A stretch of DNA of 50,736 bases from a virus, in IMG/VR virus record IMGVR_UViG_3300008448_000130, positions 1 to 50,736 of that record. One strand, written 5' to 3'. The notes below the pieces were generated by a model. The model had not been told where the DNA came from. It was given only the letters and a program-made list of their open reading frames with translations, and did no database searches. Of the stretch, positions 15,653-23,507 are shown in pieces. Both the position numbers and the translations under genes were made by a program. Position 1 is the first letter of the stretch; each line of letters begins with the position of its first letter.

Positions 15653-16102
15653 ATGGCCGTATTTAATAAATTTCAAATATTCGTAGAAGATCTCGCAAAG
15701 GGTGTTCATAACTTTAATCCGCCAGCAAACAATGGTAATGTCATTAAAGTTTTTTTGTCCAACACTGCGAATCCTCCTTCTACCACCAACGCATTGAAAT
15801 CTCAGATTGCAGAGATCCCACAAGGTAACGGATATCTTACGGGTGGTAACACCGCAGTCATTACTGGATCAGTCCAGACAACTGGAACATATAAGCTTAC
15901 TCTCGCCGACGCTATCTTTACTGCAAACGCCAGCGGATCAATTGGTCCTTTCCAATACGCGATTTTGTATAACAGCAACACAGCAGTACTAACAAATCCT
16001 CTTATTGGCTGGTATGATTACGGTTCTGCAATCACACTTCTAACTGGTGAATCTCTAACAGTCGACTTCGATCCAACAAACGGCGCTCTAACACTAGTAT
16101 AG
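15653..16102 (+). CDS. Virion structural protein, 149 aa
   Basis: Begins MAVFNKFQIFVEDLAKGVHNF, a start pattern common in small phage head or tail proteins, then a beta-rich, Thr/Asn/Gly-rich body (residues 25-149) ending in LTVDFDPTNGALTLV. Start preceded by AAAAGGAAAAAAG. It is the first gene behind the palindromic late promoter and is followed 10 nt later by two paralogous structural proteins. No precise T4 counterpart is recognised. Confidence 0.65.
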   Translation: MAVFNKFQIFVEDLAKGVHNFNPPANNGNVIKVFLSNTANPPSTTNALKSQIAEIPQGNGYLTGGNTAVITGSVQTTGTYKLTLADAIFTANASGSIGPFQYAILYNSNTAVLTNPLIGWYDYGSAITLLTGESLTVDFDPTNGALTLV

Positions 16103-16112
16103 GTAATTTGAA

Positions 16113-16964
16113 ATGACAGTTACTACGTTAGATGGATTAGTTAATGCCATTGGTAACAACGCAGACAAATTCGTAATTGACAAGTCCAGCCTTGCCAACT
16201 TTGCTGCTGGTATTTACGGATCTTTATGGAGGGCAACAGGCCAGCCTGGACAGGGAGCTATTCCGAATACCACCCCAACAATTTGCATCGCTACCACCGT
16301 GGGCGGTATTACACTTACTCAACAAACTGCTCCAACAAAAAGTTATTTGACGAACCTAGATGCAGTTTCCGGAAACGCAGGTACCTCGATTGAAATCCAT
16401 GACAGACTGGTTAATGTGGGTGGTCTAAGCGGAAACACAACTGCTGTTCAGACCATTACTGGGTTTGATCTCTCTACTCTTCACTCTGGTAACACAGCAG
16501 CTAACCTTAATGATAGAAAGGGAGCTTCAGACTATTCTGACGTACAATGGTGGGTAGAGTGGTATGCAGATACTGGAGCAACAGCTGCTAACGTAACAGC
16601 CAACGCAATATTTAATGATGGAACAAGTGCCAATTTGTCATTATTGGTTCTCCCTGCAACAAGAAGATTAGGTATGGTATATCCTCTTAACAATCTTATC
16701 CAGGCAGCACAATCTGGAAAATATATAAGAGGTATTAACAGCATCACGTTTACGAACTCGGCAGCTCAAGGCAACGTTGGTATTACTTGTACAAGATATA
16801 AAGGTTCGGTATATACACCAATTGCAAACGCCAGATTCCCCCAAGACTGGCAACAACTTGGTCTTAATGAGTTTTACCCTAATAGCTGTCCACATATAAT
16901 AGTATTAACCACCACAACCAGCACAGGTACACTAAGAGCAACAGGAAAAGTTTCTCACGGTTAG
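16113..16964 (+). CDS. Structural protein, paralogue A
   Basis: A 283-aa protein paralogous to the next gene. Shared blocks include the N-terminal 'DK(S/A)SL.N..AG..GS.WR..G.P..GAIP', a central 'SIEIHDRLVNVGGLSG', 'DYSDVQWWVEWYADTGA', and 'AGKYIRGINSITF'. This family occurs in many tailed phages as a virion protein of unknown location. It has no enzymatic motifs. It is expressed with the other late genes and starts after AGGTAATTTGAA. Confidence 0.7.
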   Translation: MTVTTLDGLVNAIGNNADKFVIDKSSLANFAAGIYGSLWRATGQPGQGAIPNTTPTICIATTVGGITLTQQTAPTKSYLTNLDAVSGNAGTSIEIHDRLVNVGGLSGNTTAVQTITGFDLSTLHSGNTAANLNDRKGASDYSDVQWWVEWYADTGATAANVTANAIFNDGTSANLSLLVLPATRRLGMVYPLNNLIQAAQSGKYIRGINSITFTNSAAQGNVGITCTRYKGSVYTPIANARFPQDWQQLGLNEFYPNSCPHIIVLTTTTSTGTLRATGKVSHG

Positions 16965-16973
16965 GAAGTTTAT

Positions 16974-17831
16974 ATGAGTATTACAACCCACAGTTTACTT
17001 ATAAACTCATTAAGAAACAGCTCTTACCAACAGCTAATTGTAGATAAAGCAAGTCTGACAAACCAATTGGCGGGTTTTTGGGGATCTTATTGGACATCTA
17101 CAGGATTTCCTACAGCTGGAGCAATACCAGCAGCAGCGGTGGCGGTATGTAATAATTCCCTGACGGGTGGTATACGGACAGTTAACCCGATTGGTACGGA
17201 TAAGATGTACATCGGGTCAATTGATGCTATGATGATAAACGGTTTACAATCCGTTGAAATCCATGACAGGCTTGTTCATATGGGTGGTTTGAGTGGAATT
17301 GTATCTACACCTACCGCCCAGAACGTTCTTATAGATCTTGCCAATACCACTCTTTTGTCAGCAAGTAACCTTGATGCCAGAAAAGGCGCAGCAGATTATT
17401 CTGAAGTACATTGGTGGGTTGAGAATTATACTGACTGTGGAGCTACTACAGTAACCCTCACAGCAAACGCAATATTTAGTGATGGAACCAGCGGCAACCT
17501 GACAGGACTTTCTCTCCAGCGTTTCAGAACTGGCCAATCATATTTACTCAACAGTCTTATACCCGCAGCACAAGCAGGAAAATATATAAGAGGCATTAAC
17601 ACCATCACACTATCTGCAAACACGACTGGTGCTGGTAACTTTGGCGTTACTTGTACAATTTTCAAAGCTTCAGTATTTTTACCCATCGCCAGTATGACCG
17701 AGAAAAGATACTGGCGGTGTATTTCGATGCCAGAGATAAAAGCTTCATCTTGTTTGTCTCTTATTGCTCCGGCATCTATTACGGGAAATCCTGGTGCACT
17801 TAGAGCTGTAATAAGAACCTGCAATGGCTAA
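16974..17831 (+). CDS. Structural protein, paralogue B
   Basis: A 285-aa tandem paralogue of the preceding protein, with the same block order (NQLAGFWGSYW, VEIHDRLVHMGGLSG, DYSEVHWWVENYTDCGA, AGKYIRGINTITL). It begins 9 nt after its neighbour with GGAAGTTTAT upstream and overlaps the next gene by 8 nt. Tandem duplication followed by divergence is evident. Two related subunits may build one heteromeric virion part. Confidence 0.7.
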   Translation: MSITTHSLLINSLRNSSYQQLIVDKASLTNQLAGFWGSYWTSTGFPTAGAIPAAAVAVCNNSLTGGIRTVNPIGTDKMYIGSIDAMMINGLQSVEIHDRLVHMGGLSGIVSTPTAQNVLIDLANTTLLSASNLDARKGAADYSEVHWWVENYTDCGATTVTLTANAIFSDGTSGNLTGLSLQRFRTGQSYLLNSLIPAAQAGKYIRGINTITLSANTTGAGNFGVTCTIFKASVFLPIASMTEKRYWRCISMPEIKASSCLSLIAPASITGNPGALRAVIRTCNG

Positions 17832-20175
17832 GTTTTATGAAAAATTTGGCTTCAGGGATGCCATAAACCCCCAAAACTATGAAACTGGTTCAACAGCCAG
17901 AACACTATTTGACACTCAGTTTTTTCAAAGTGGGTTTACCAACTATACACTAACTGCTGCAACGGCTTCCTTTGCTTTAACAGGTATAGCTGCCTCTGTA
18001 AAATACGATAGAAAACTAGTAGCTTCAGCTGGATCCTATACTCTCACTGGGTTTAATGCAGACTTAGACAGGGGTAAAGTTCTTTCAGCTGCTTCTGCAT
18101 CTTATACTCTCACTGGCGTTGCGGCATCACTTACGAAAGCGTATGTTCTAAGAGCAAATTCGGGGGGTTTCTCCCTCACTGGCGTTGCAGCAACATTCAA
18201 GAAAGCGTATGTCTTAAACGCAGCTGCTGGATCCTATACTCTTACTGGGTTTAACGCAGATTTAGATATTGGTAAGGTTCTTTCAGGTGCTTCTGCATCT
18301 TATACTCTCACTGGCGTTGCGGCTGGAATAACAAAACAGTATAAAATAATAGCTGCTGCTGGCGCTTTCTCTCTCACTGGCATTGCTGCCTCTGTAAAAT
18401 ACGACAGGAAACTAGTAGGCGATGCTGGATCCTATACTCTCACTGGTGTTGCAGCATCACTTAGATCTGACAGAAAACTAGTAGCTTCAGCTGGATCCTA
18501 TACTCTCACTGGTGTTGCAGCATCACTTAGATCTGACAGAAAACTAGTAGCTTCAGCTGGATCCTATACTCTCACTGGGTTTAATGCATTCTTTGACGTT
18601 GGTAAGATTCTTTCAGCTGCTTCTGCATCTTATACTCTCACTGGCGTTGCAGCATCACTTAGATACGACAGAAAACTAGTAGCTTCAGCTGGTTCTTTCT
18701 CTCTTACTGGTGTTGCTGCCTCTGTAAAATATGACAGAAAACTAGTAGGCGATGCTGGTGCTTTCTCCCTTACTGGGTTTAATGCATTCTTTGACGTTGG
18801 TAAAGTTCTTTCAGCTGCTTCTGCATCTTATAATCTCACTGGTGTTGCGGCATCACTTAGATACGACAGAAAACTTATAGCAGCTACTGGTGCTTTCTCC
18901 CTTACTGGGTTTAATGCAGACTTAGACAGGGGTAAAGTTCTTTCAACAGAAACAGCTTCGTTTGCGCTTACTGGCGAAGATGTTATTCTGTATGCTACTA
19001 CTGATTACGAAATATTAGCTGATACTGGTTCATTCAATTTCGAAGGTGTTGACGCAAGTTTCTTAAAAGCTTATGTTATAGCTCCTGTTGTTGGTCAGTT
19101 TAATCTAGCTGGTGTTGCAGCAAATCTAAACGCTTCAAGAAAGATTCTGGCTGATTCAAGAAGTTATTCACTAACTGGTATTACAGCAAACCTAATCACA
19201 GGTAAAAAATTAACAGCAGAAACCGGATCATTCTCTCTTACTGGTGTTGCAGCATCACTTAGATCTGATAGAAAACTAGTAGCTTCTGCTGGATCTTACA
19301 CCTTTACTGGCATTAACGCTGGTTTAAATAAAGCGTATAGAATCTCAGCTGCTGTCGGTTCGTTCACATTCACAGGTAACTCTGCTGATCTAAAAGTCGG
19401 ATCATTTATTACAGGTGAAACTGGTTCGTTTACGCTTACTGGTGTTGCAGCATCACTTAGATCTGATAGAAAACTAGTAGCTTCAGCTGGATCCTATACT
19501 CTCACTGGTATTAACGCTGGTTTAAATAAAGCACATAGAATCTCAGCTGCTGTCGGTTCGTTCACATTCACAGGTAACTCTGCTGATCTGAAAGTTAGGT
19601 CACTTATTATAGGTGAAACCGGATCATTCTCTCTTACTGGTGTTGCAGCAAACCTAATTGTTTCCAGAAAACTGCCAGCAGCCGTTGGTGGATTTAATTT
19701 TACTGGTAATATAGCAGGATTATTTAAAGTTCGAAGACTGATTTCAGAGAATGGATCATTTACATTTACAGGAAACGTCGCCAACGTTCTAAAAAACACT
19801 GTCATTGCAGCCCAACGGGCTGGATTCAATATAAGTGGCGTCAACAATTCTCTAATAAAGAATAGCAGAATAACTGCAAACGTAGCTCCATTTACACTAA
19901 CTGGTATTAATGCTTCACTAAACAAAAGTAGCAGACAACTATTTCTTGTTGCGGGTAATGGATCATTTGTTCTGAGTGGAATAAATGCTAGGGTTATCAA
20001 ATATGATCTGACTCTCAAGAACATAATTACACTTAATAAAAAGAATTTTAATATTGAATTTGACAAGAATATCAGAGAAAGTATTCTTTCTTCATATGAA
20101 AACACCGTAGTATTAAAGAAAACCGACGATCAAGAAAGTCTAAATACACGAAGAGATCTCATTAAAGTTGTTTAG
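17824..20175 (+). CDS. Short-repeat virion protein (about 31 units)
   Basis: A 783-aa protein. After about 40 residues it consists of roughly 31 units of about 22 aa with the core 'G(S/A)(F/Y)(S/T)LTG(V/I/F)(A/N)A.L...RKL.A.A', reaching residue about 730; a non-repetitive charged tail of about 50 aa follows. The regular LTG turns and alternating small residues suggest stacked beta-hairpins or a beta-solenoid, as in fibre-like or head-surface proteins. Several units are almost identical at DNA level (66-bp period), so copy number probably varies. It overlaps its upstream neighbour by 8 nt. No specific family name is claimed. Confidence 0.75.
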   Translation: MAKFYEKFGFRDAINPQNYETGSTARTLFDTQFFQSGFTNYTLTAATASFALTGIAASVKYDRKLVASAGSYTLTGFNADLDRGKVLSAASASYTLTGVAASLTKAYVLRANSGGFSLTGVAATFKKAYVLNAAAGSYTLTGFNADLDIGKVLSGASASYTLTGVAAGITKQYKIIAAAGAFSLTGIAASVKYDRKLVGDAGSYTLTGVAASLRSDRKLVASAGSYTLTGVAASLRSDRKLVASAGSYTLTGFNAFFDVGKILSAASASYTLTGVAASLRYDRKLVASAGSFSLTGVAASVKYDRKLVGDAGAFSLTGFNAFFDVGKVLSAASASYNLTGVAASLRYDRKLIAATGAFSLTGFNADLDRGKVLSTETASFALTGEDVILYATTDYEILADTGSFNFEGVDASFLKAYVIAPVVGQFNLAGVAANLNASRKILADSRSYSLTGITANLITGKKLTAETGSFSLTGVAASLRSDRKLVASAGSYTFTGINAGLNKAYRISAAVGSFTFTGNSADLKVGSFITGETGSFTLTGVAASLRSDRKLVASAGSYTLTGINAGLNKAHRISAAVGSFTFTGNSADLKVRSLIIGETGSFSLTGVAANLIVSRKLPAAVGGFNFTGNIAGLFKVRRLISENGSFTFTGNVANVLKNTVIAAQRAGFNISGVNNSLIKNSRITANVAPFTLTGINASLNKSSRQLFLVAGNGSFVLSGINARVIKYDLTLKNIITLNKKNFNIEFDKNIRESILSSYENTVVLKKTDDQESLNTRRDLIKVV
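18427..18624 (+). repeat. 66-bp tandem DNA repeats within the repeat-protein gene
   Basis: GGATCCTATACTCTCACTGG recurs at 18427, 18493 and 18559, an exact 66-bp (22-codon) period, and the intervening sequence of the first two copies is nearly identical. Related copies occur elsewhere from about 18030 to 19560. Recent duplication or gene conversion is indicated. Confidence 0.85.
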
Positions 20176-20183
20176 GGAATCAC

Positions 20184-20450
20184 ATGGAAAGTTGGACAGA
20201 TAAAAAGGTTGGTGAGGTACTAGATTATAGTCTTGACTGGAAATACAGGCTTCCAGCAAACGACAGTATCCAGACATCGTCATGGGTTGTTACCGCCAAC
20301 CTAACCATTTCAGCCAACACATTTTCTTCTAAAAGGACAACAATCTGGTTGTCTGGGGGAACGGCTGGAAATTACGCAAACGTGACCAATACGATTGTCA
20401 CAGCACAAGGCAGAACTTTTATTGAGTCAGTTATATTAAAGATTATTTAA
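20184..20450 (+). CDS. Small beta-sandwich-like structural protein
   Basis: An 88-aa protein with the pattern 'K..GEVLDYSLDW...LP..DSI.TSSWVV..NLTI....F....T.IWLSGGTAGNYANVTNTIVTAQGRT..ES..LKI'. This is a recurring phage fold, Ig/fibronectin-like by appearance, seen next to tail or fibre genes. It follows the repeat protein by 8 nt and closes the late structural run before a new promoter. Confidence 0.7.
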   Translation: MESWTDKKVGEVLDYSLDWKYRLPANDSIQTSSWVVTANLTISANTFSSKRTTIWLSGGTAGNYANVTNTIVTAQGRTFIESVILKII

Positions 20451-20460
20451 ATAAAAAAGA

Positions 20461-20489
20461 TTGACATTTGTTTTCATATGCGTTATAAT
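20461..20489 (+). promoter_or_regulatory. Sigma70-type promoter
   Basis: TTGACA at 20461-20466, 17-bp spacer, TATAAT at 20484-20489: a full consensus match. Transcription would begin near 20496, so the in-frame ATG at 20503 of the next gene has no room for a ribosome-binding site and the ATG at 20524 is preferred. Confidence 0.9.
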
Positions 20490-20523
20490 ATAATGTCCAC
20501 TAATGATGGAATGGGTTGATCAA

Positions 20524-20751
20524 ATGAAAGTTTCTGTTAAATATTACGCCGATAACTCTTTGACTGATACTGTTGATTATGTTCTTTCTGACGGTATGCA
20601 TAAAGAAGATCCAATAGAGTTTCTTAGGATTATTTCCTGGAAATTGAAAGACAAGAGAATAAACAAACTTAAGACCGTCTGGTATTGGGACTCAAAGGGA
20701 ACCAAGCTTAAACAGCCAAAAGATGTTGTATTTGGCTTCAGGGGAGATTAA
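20524..20751 (+). CDS. Hypothetical 75-aa protein
   Basis: MKVSVKYYADNSLTDTVDYVLSDG..., a small basic mixed alpha/beta protein. Start at 20524 chosen because the consensus promoter ends at 20489 and the alternative ATG at 20503 would be too close to the transcript start. No family recognised. It ends 2 nt before the next gene. Confidence 0.65.
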   Translation: MKVSVKYYADNSLTDTVDYVLSDGMHKEDPIEFLRIISWKLKDKRINKLKTVWYWDSKGTKLKQPKDVVFGFRGD

Positions 20752-20753
20752 AT

Positions 20754-20984
20754 ATGTCACTGAAAGATAAAGTAAAAGATCTTCTTAACGCCAAGACCAA
20801 ATCTCCTGAGCAGATCGCAAAGAAACATGGCGTGTCTCTCGATTATATTATGAAACAGCTAGAGAGTGGTATGAAAGTAGAACGAGAACATACCAATAGT
20901 GATATTGCTGCTAGAGAAATTGCTCTGGACCATCTTGGTGAAACTCCCCATTATTACAAGAAACTCAAGAAGATTGAGGGATAA
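20754..20984 (+). CDS. DUF5661-like small protein
   Basis: A 76-aa protein. The block GMKVEREHTNSDIAAREIALDHLGETPHYYKKLKKIE matches a small conserved phage/bacterial family (G...E.EHT.....A..IA.DHL.E.P.YY..L), which I recall as DUF5661. The first half (SPEQIAKKHGVSLDYIMKQLESG) looks like a short helix-turn-helix-like or helical segment. Function is unknown. It starts 3 nt after its neighbour and is probably early, from the promoter at 20461. Confidence 0.7.
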   Translation: MSLKDKVKDLLNAKTKSPEQIAKKHGVSLDYIMKQLESGMKVEREHTNSDIAAREIALDHLGETPHYYKKLKKIEG

Positions 20985-21021
20985 TTTAGCCTAAATATAA
21001 TATTCGTTTGGATATTAATCT

Positions 21022-21741
21022 ATGGCTGAAACATATTCCCATCCAACAGCAGAATCAGCTACGGCTGACCAGCAATGGATCATCGACGTCACACGGGTGA
21101 TCAAAGAAAAGCTTGGATGGTCGAGTGTCGATCTTACTGTTTCAGCCAACTCAATCATATTATCTTCTAATACAGGTAAGGGTATAAAGGTCGATTTAGC
21201 TAATCCAACCTATCCTTATTTTGATTTGCTTGGAGTGATTCATGTTGATGAAAGTGGTGGACCAAACAGACCGTCTTTTACAATATATAAGTCAAACGTA
21301 AAGCAGTGGCAGTTTGGTGTAGATAACCACATTTATATCGACTATCATTTACCCCACGACTATGTTCCTAATTCTAATCTGTTTATTCACGTACACTGGT
21401 CGACGAATGCTGTTTCTTCAGCAGGCGCACCAACCTTTGAGATAGAAGCCACCTCAGCTAGAGGATTTCATGCGTTCTCAAATAACATTACGGTTTCTGT
21501 CAGCAATTCGTATATTGGGCCGTATGTTCACATGATTTCAGAGACTCAGCTTTCTTCCCCAAACGGAACTGGATCATTGCTTGATTCTAATGAACTTTCA
21601 ACTGATGGACTTATCTGCATAAGAACAAGGCTGTTGACAAACACAATGTCGGTAAATCCATTTGTTCATCAGGTTGATATCCACTATCAATCAACAGGAA
21701 TTGGAACAAAAAATAAATCTGGACCAAACTTCTATACATAA
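21022..21741 (+). CDS. Virion structural protein, 239 aa
   Basis: Starts MAETYSHPTAESATADQQWIIDV, then a beta-rich body containing FTIYKSNVKQWQFGVDNHIYIDYHLPHDY and IHVHWSTNAVSSAG. This pattern recurs in structural proteins of several phages. No catalytic residues are apparent. It lies between a small early unit and the holin-like gene. The upstream AT-rich CTAAATATAATAT could hold a weak late box. Confidence 0.6.
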   Translation: MAETYSHPTAESATADQQWIIDVTRVIKEKLGWSSVDLTVSANSIILSSNTGKGIKVDLANPTYPYFDLLGVIHVDESGGPNRPSFTIYKSNVKQWQFGVDNHIYIDYHLPHDYVPNSNLFIHVHWSTNAVSSAGAPTFEIEATSARGFHAFSNNITVSVSNSYIGPYVHMISETQLSSPNGTGSLLDSNELSTDGLICIRTRLLTNTMSVNPFVHQVDIHYQSTGIGTKNKSGPNFYT

Positions 21742-21744
21742 TTT

Positions 21745-21770
21745 GTTATTCTTATAAATATCGGAATAAC
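21745..21770 (+). promoter_or_regulatory. Late promoter TATAAATA flanked by inverted repeats
   Basis: TATAAATA at 21753-21760 is bracketed by GTTATTC (21745-21751) and GAATAAC (21764-21770), perfect 7-bp inverted arms. It precedes the holin-like gene by about 30 nt and repeats the late-box-in-palindrome design seen at 15598. Confidence 0.65.
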
Positions 21771-21791
21771 GTATTCAAACAGGAGTTAATT

Positions 21792-22163
21792 ATGCCATTC
21801 GATTTTATGCCTTTCGTTGAACCTCTTCTAAACCTTCTTCTTGCTGCAGTATCTGCTGCTGTGCTTACCGTAGTTCCACCCGCAATTAAGTGGATTCTAC
21901 AGAAAGCAAAGCTAGACGGTCTGCTGTCCGATGACGTCGTTAGAGGATATCTTGAGAAAGCACTTCAGAACGCTATTGCTCTCGCAAGAGTAGAAGTTGC
22001 CAAACATAAACTCACTGCAGATATCGACAACGCTATTGTCATGTTTGTTCTGGGTTATCTACGCCAGAACGTCCCAGACGCTCTGAAGCATTTCGGACTT
22101 ACCGAAGCAAAAGTTGCAGAGCTTGTAAAAGCTCGCCTTGCAACTGTTGTTCCAACAGTATAA
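21792..22163 (+). CDS. Holin-like membrane protein
   Basis: A 123-aa protein. Residues about 8-30 form one hydrophobic membrane segment followed by a positively charged helical domain (KWILQKAKLDGLLSDDVVRGYLEKALQNAIALARVEV), the arrangement of LLH-type phage holins. Holins permeabilise the inner membrane at a set time so that endolysin acts. It has its own late promoter, is followed by an intrinsic terminator, and is next to the SleB-type endolysin. Start after AGGAGTTAATT. The holin call rests on topology and context. Confidence 0.65.
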   Translation: MPFDFMPFVEPLLNLLLAAVSAAVLTVVPPAIKWILQKAKLDGLLSDDVVRGYLEKALQNAIALARVEVAKHKLTADIDNAIVMFVLGYLRQNVPDALKHFGLTEAKVAELVKARLATVVPTV

Positions 22164-22190
22164 TAAGAAAAAGTACAGTAAATACTCTAA

Positions 22191-22214
22191 ACGGCGGAGA
22201 AATCCGCCGTTTTT
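22191..22214 (+). terminator. Intrinsic terminator after the holin-like gene
   Basis: ACGGCGGA / TCCGCCGT with GAAA loop (22191-22210) followed by TTTT. It separates the holin message from the endolysin promoter. Confidence 0.85.
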
Positions 22215-22229
22215 ATTTCTAAATTTAGC

Positions 22230-22258
22230 TTTACTTCAGCTAAAGACTGTAGTATATT
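22230..22258 (+). promoter_or_regulatory. Sigma70-type promoter for the endolysin unit
   Basis: TTTACT at 22230-22235, 17-bp spacer, TATATT at 22253-22258, upstream of the 47-aa membrane peptide and the endolysin. Confidence 0.6.
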
Positions 22259-22290
22259 AGTTTTTTAACATTTATTCAAAATGGAATGTT

Positions 22291-22434
22291 ATGAACAATT
22301 TCATTATGAACAATTTCATAAAACAGATCATTGTCATCTGCGTTATTATCATGATAATGGTTCTTTTAACAGAAAAAGGAAAAGAACATGTTCAAGGTTC
22401 TTCTAACAGTTCTGAGTGTAGTTCTACTAATTGA
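22291..22434 (+). CDS. 47-aa membrane peptide overlapping the endolysin start
   Basis: MNNFIMNNFIKQIIVICVIIIMIMVLLTEKGKEHVQ...: a short polar N-terminus made by a 15-bp tandem repeat (ATGAACAATTTCATT twice, with one change at the last base), one strong membrane helix (residues about 11-27), and a polar Ser/Asn tail. It overlaps the next gene by 47 nt in another frame. Overlapping small membrane proteins next to lysis genes often modulate lysis (antiholin, second holin, spanin), but no family is recognised and the ribosome-binding site (GGAATGTT) is weak. Confidence 0.45.
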   Translation: MNNFIMNNFIKQIIVICVIIMIMVLLTEKGKEHVQGSSNSSECSSTN

Positions 22435-22915
22435 CCTGTGGTCATTCAAGAAACAAATTTCAACCCCTCCCGTCAAGATGGAGATTGTACAGACCCTTAA
22501 AAAGATCGAAAAGATTGATCCGATCGAAGAAATCGGCAAAGAAGAATTTGATTGTCTAGTTCGGAACATTTATTTCGAAGCCAGAGATCAAACGATTGAA
22601 GGGCAATATGCGGTTGCCGAAGTTGTTCTGAATAGAACAGAAGATGAAGAGTTTCCGAAAACGATCTGTGGGGTTGTTGAACAGAAAACCGAAACTGTTT
22701 GCCAGTTCTCTTGGTTCTGTGACGGAAAGTCTGATAGAATGAGAGACAGAAAAGCGATTGATGTCGCCAAGAAAGTCGCCATGGCTTCTCTTCTTGAAAA
22801 AACTGACTATACAGAAGGTGCCGTGTTCTATCATGCAGACTATGTTTCCCCACAATGGAAGAACGTAAAGAAAACCAAGAAGATCCAGGATCACATTTTC
22901 TACACCTCTATCTAA
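22388..22915 (+). CDS. SleB-type cell-wall hydrolase (endolysin)
   Basis: A 175-aa protein. Residues 4-18 form a hydrophobic N-terminal signal or signal-anchor. The catalytic domain begins near residue 55 with CLVRNIYFEARDQTIEGQYAVAEVVLNR (probable catalytic Glu64), then FPKTICGVV, CQFSWFCDG and GAVFYHADYVSPQW, the order of the SleB/Hydrolase_2 family that cleaves peptidoglycan glycan strands. It probably acts in the periplasm as the phage endolysin; the N-terminal helix suggests sec-dependent or SAR-type export, so the holin may act to depolarise rather than form large holes. Start preceded by AAAAGGAAAAGAAC. Confidence 0.85.
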   Translation: MFKVLLTVLSVVLLIDLWSFKKQISTPPVKMEIVQTLKKIEKIDPIEEIGKEEFDCLVRNIYFEARDQTIEGQYAVAEVVLNRTEDEEFPKTICGVVEQKTETVCQFSWFCDGKSDRMRDRKAIDVAKKVAMASLLEKTDYTEGAVFYHADYVSPQWKNVKKTKKIQDHIFYTSI

Positions 22916-22921
22916 TAAATA
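22914..22921 (+). promoter_or_regulatory. Late promoter candidate (AATAAATA)
   Basis: AATAAATA (7 of 8 to TATAAATA) right at the endolysin stop, flanked by TATCT (22909-22913) and AGATA (22933-22937), giving the same palindrome-framed layout as at 15598 and 21745. It would drive the metallopeptidase-like gene. Confidence 0.4.
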
Positions 22922-22947
22922 CTTAATACTCAAGATAGGAGACTGTG

Positions 22948-23469
22948 ATGTTAGTCTACGTTAATGGTATCAAATCTAAAGAAGTAAAATTTAAAATCAG
23001 AAATTCGGTCAAGTTTTATATGTCCAAGCTTGTTTCTAAACGAATTAGGGACAAGTTGACTGTCTACGTGAACGTCCAAAGAAAATCTATTGACGGAGAT
23101 CGTTTCGGGTATTGTGATCCACTCGGAACCAATTCTGAAACTGGTAGAGACGAATACGATATCGAAGTTGTCCATTCTCCTAAGTCAGATCCATGGAAGG
23201 GTAACGTATACAAGAACCTCGCCCACGAGTGTGTCCACGTCAAGCAATTTGCAACGGGACAGATGAATAGAAATATTGTGACCCAGAAAACTTCTTCAGG
23301 TAAAAAGTTGACTGGGACGCTCTGGGAAGGTAAGATGTATATCAGTAGTAAGTATGAAGAAACGGATGAGGGTTATTATACCTCACCCTGGGAAATTGAT
23401 GCTTATGGAAGAGAGATAGGACTGTACCGTCTCTGGAAACAATCAATTGATGAGGAAGAAGATTTATAA
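22948..23469 (+). CDS. HExxH metallopeptidase-like protein
   Basis: A 173-aa protein with AHECVHVKQ (HExxH at about residues 93-97) and a downstream PWEIDAYGRE glutamate motif that can supply the third zinc ligand. This SprT/M48-like arrangement recurs in phage proteins of unknown target. The ATG at 22948 is preferred over the GTG 3 nt earlier; AGGAG lies 6-10 nt upstream. It follows the endolysin. A role in virion maturation or cleaving host proteins is possible; the substrate cannot be read from sequence. Confidence 0.7.
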   Translation: MLVYVNGIKSKEVKFKIRNSVKFYMSKLVSKRIRDKLTVYVNVQRKSIDGDRFGYCDPLGTNSETGRDEYDIEVVHSPKSDPWKGNVYKNLAHECVHVKQFATGQMNRNIVTQKTSSGKKLTGTLWEGKMYISSKYEETDEGYYTSPWEIDAYGREIGLYRLWKQSIDEEEDL

Positions 23470-23507
23470 CAGCATTTCTTTGTTATTGAATAGAGGATAA
23501 TTCTCCC

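Noticed and set aside
17824-20175. Diversity-generating retroelement variable region or CRISPR-like array
   Set aside because: No reverse transcriptase or template repeat is present, and the repeats are contiguous coding units without spacers.
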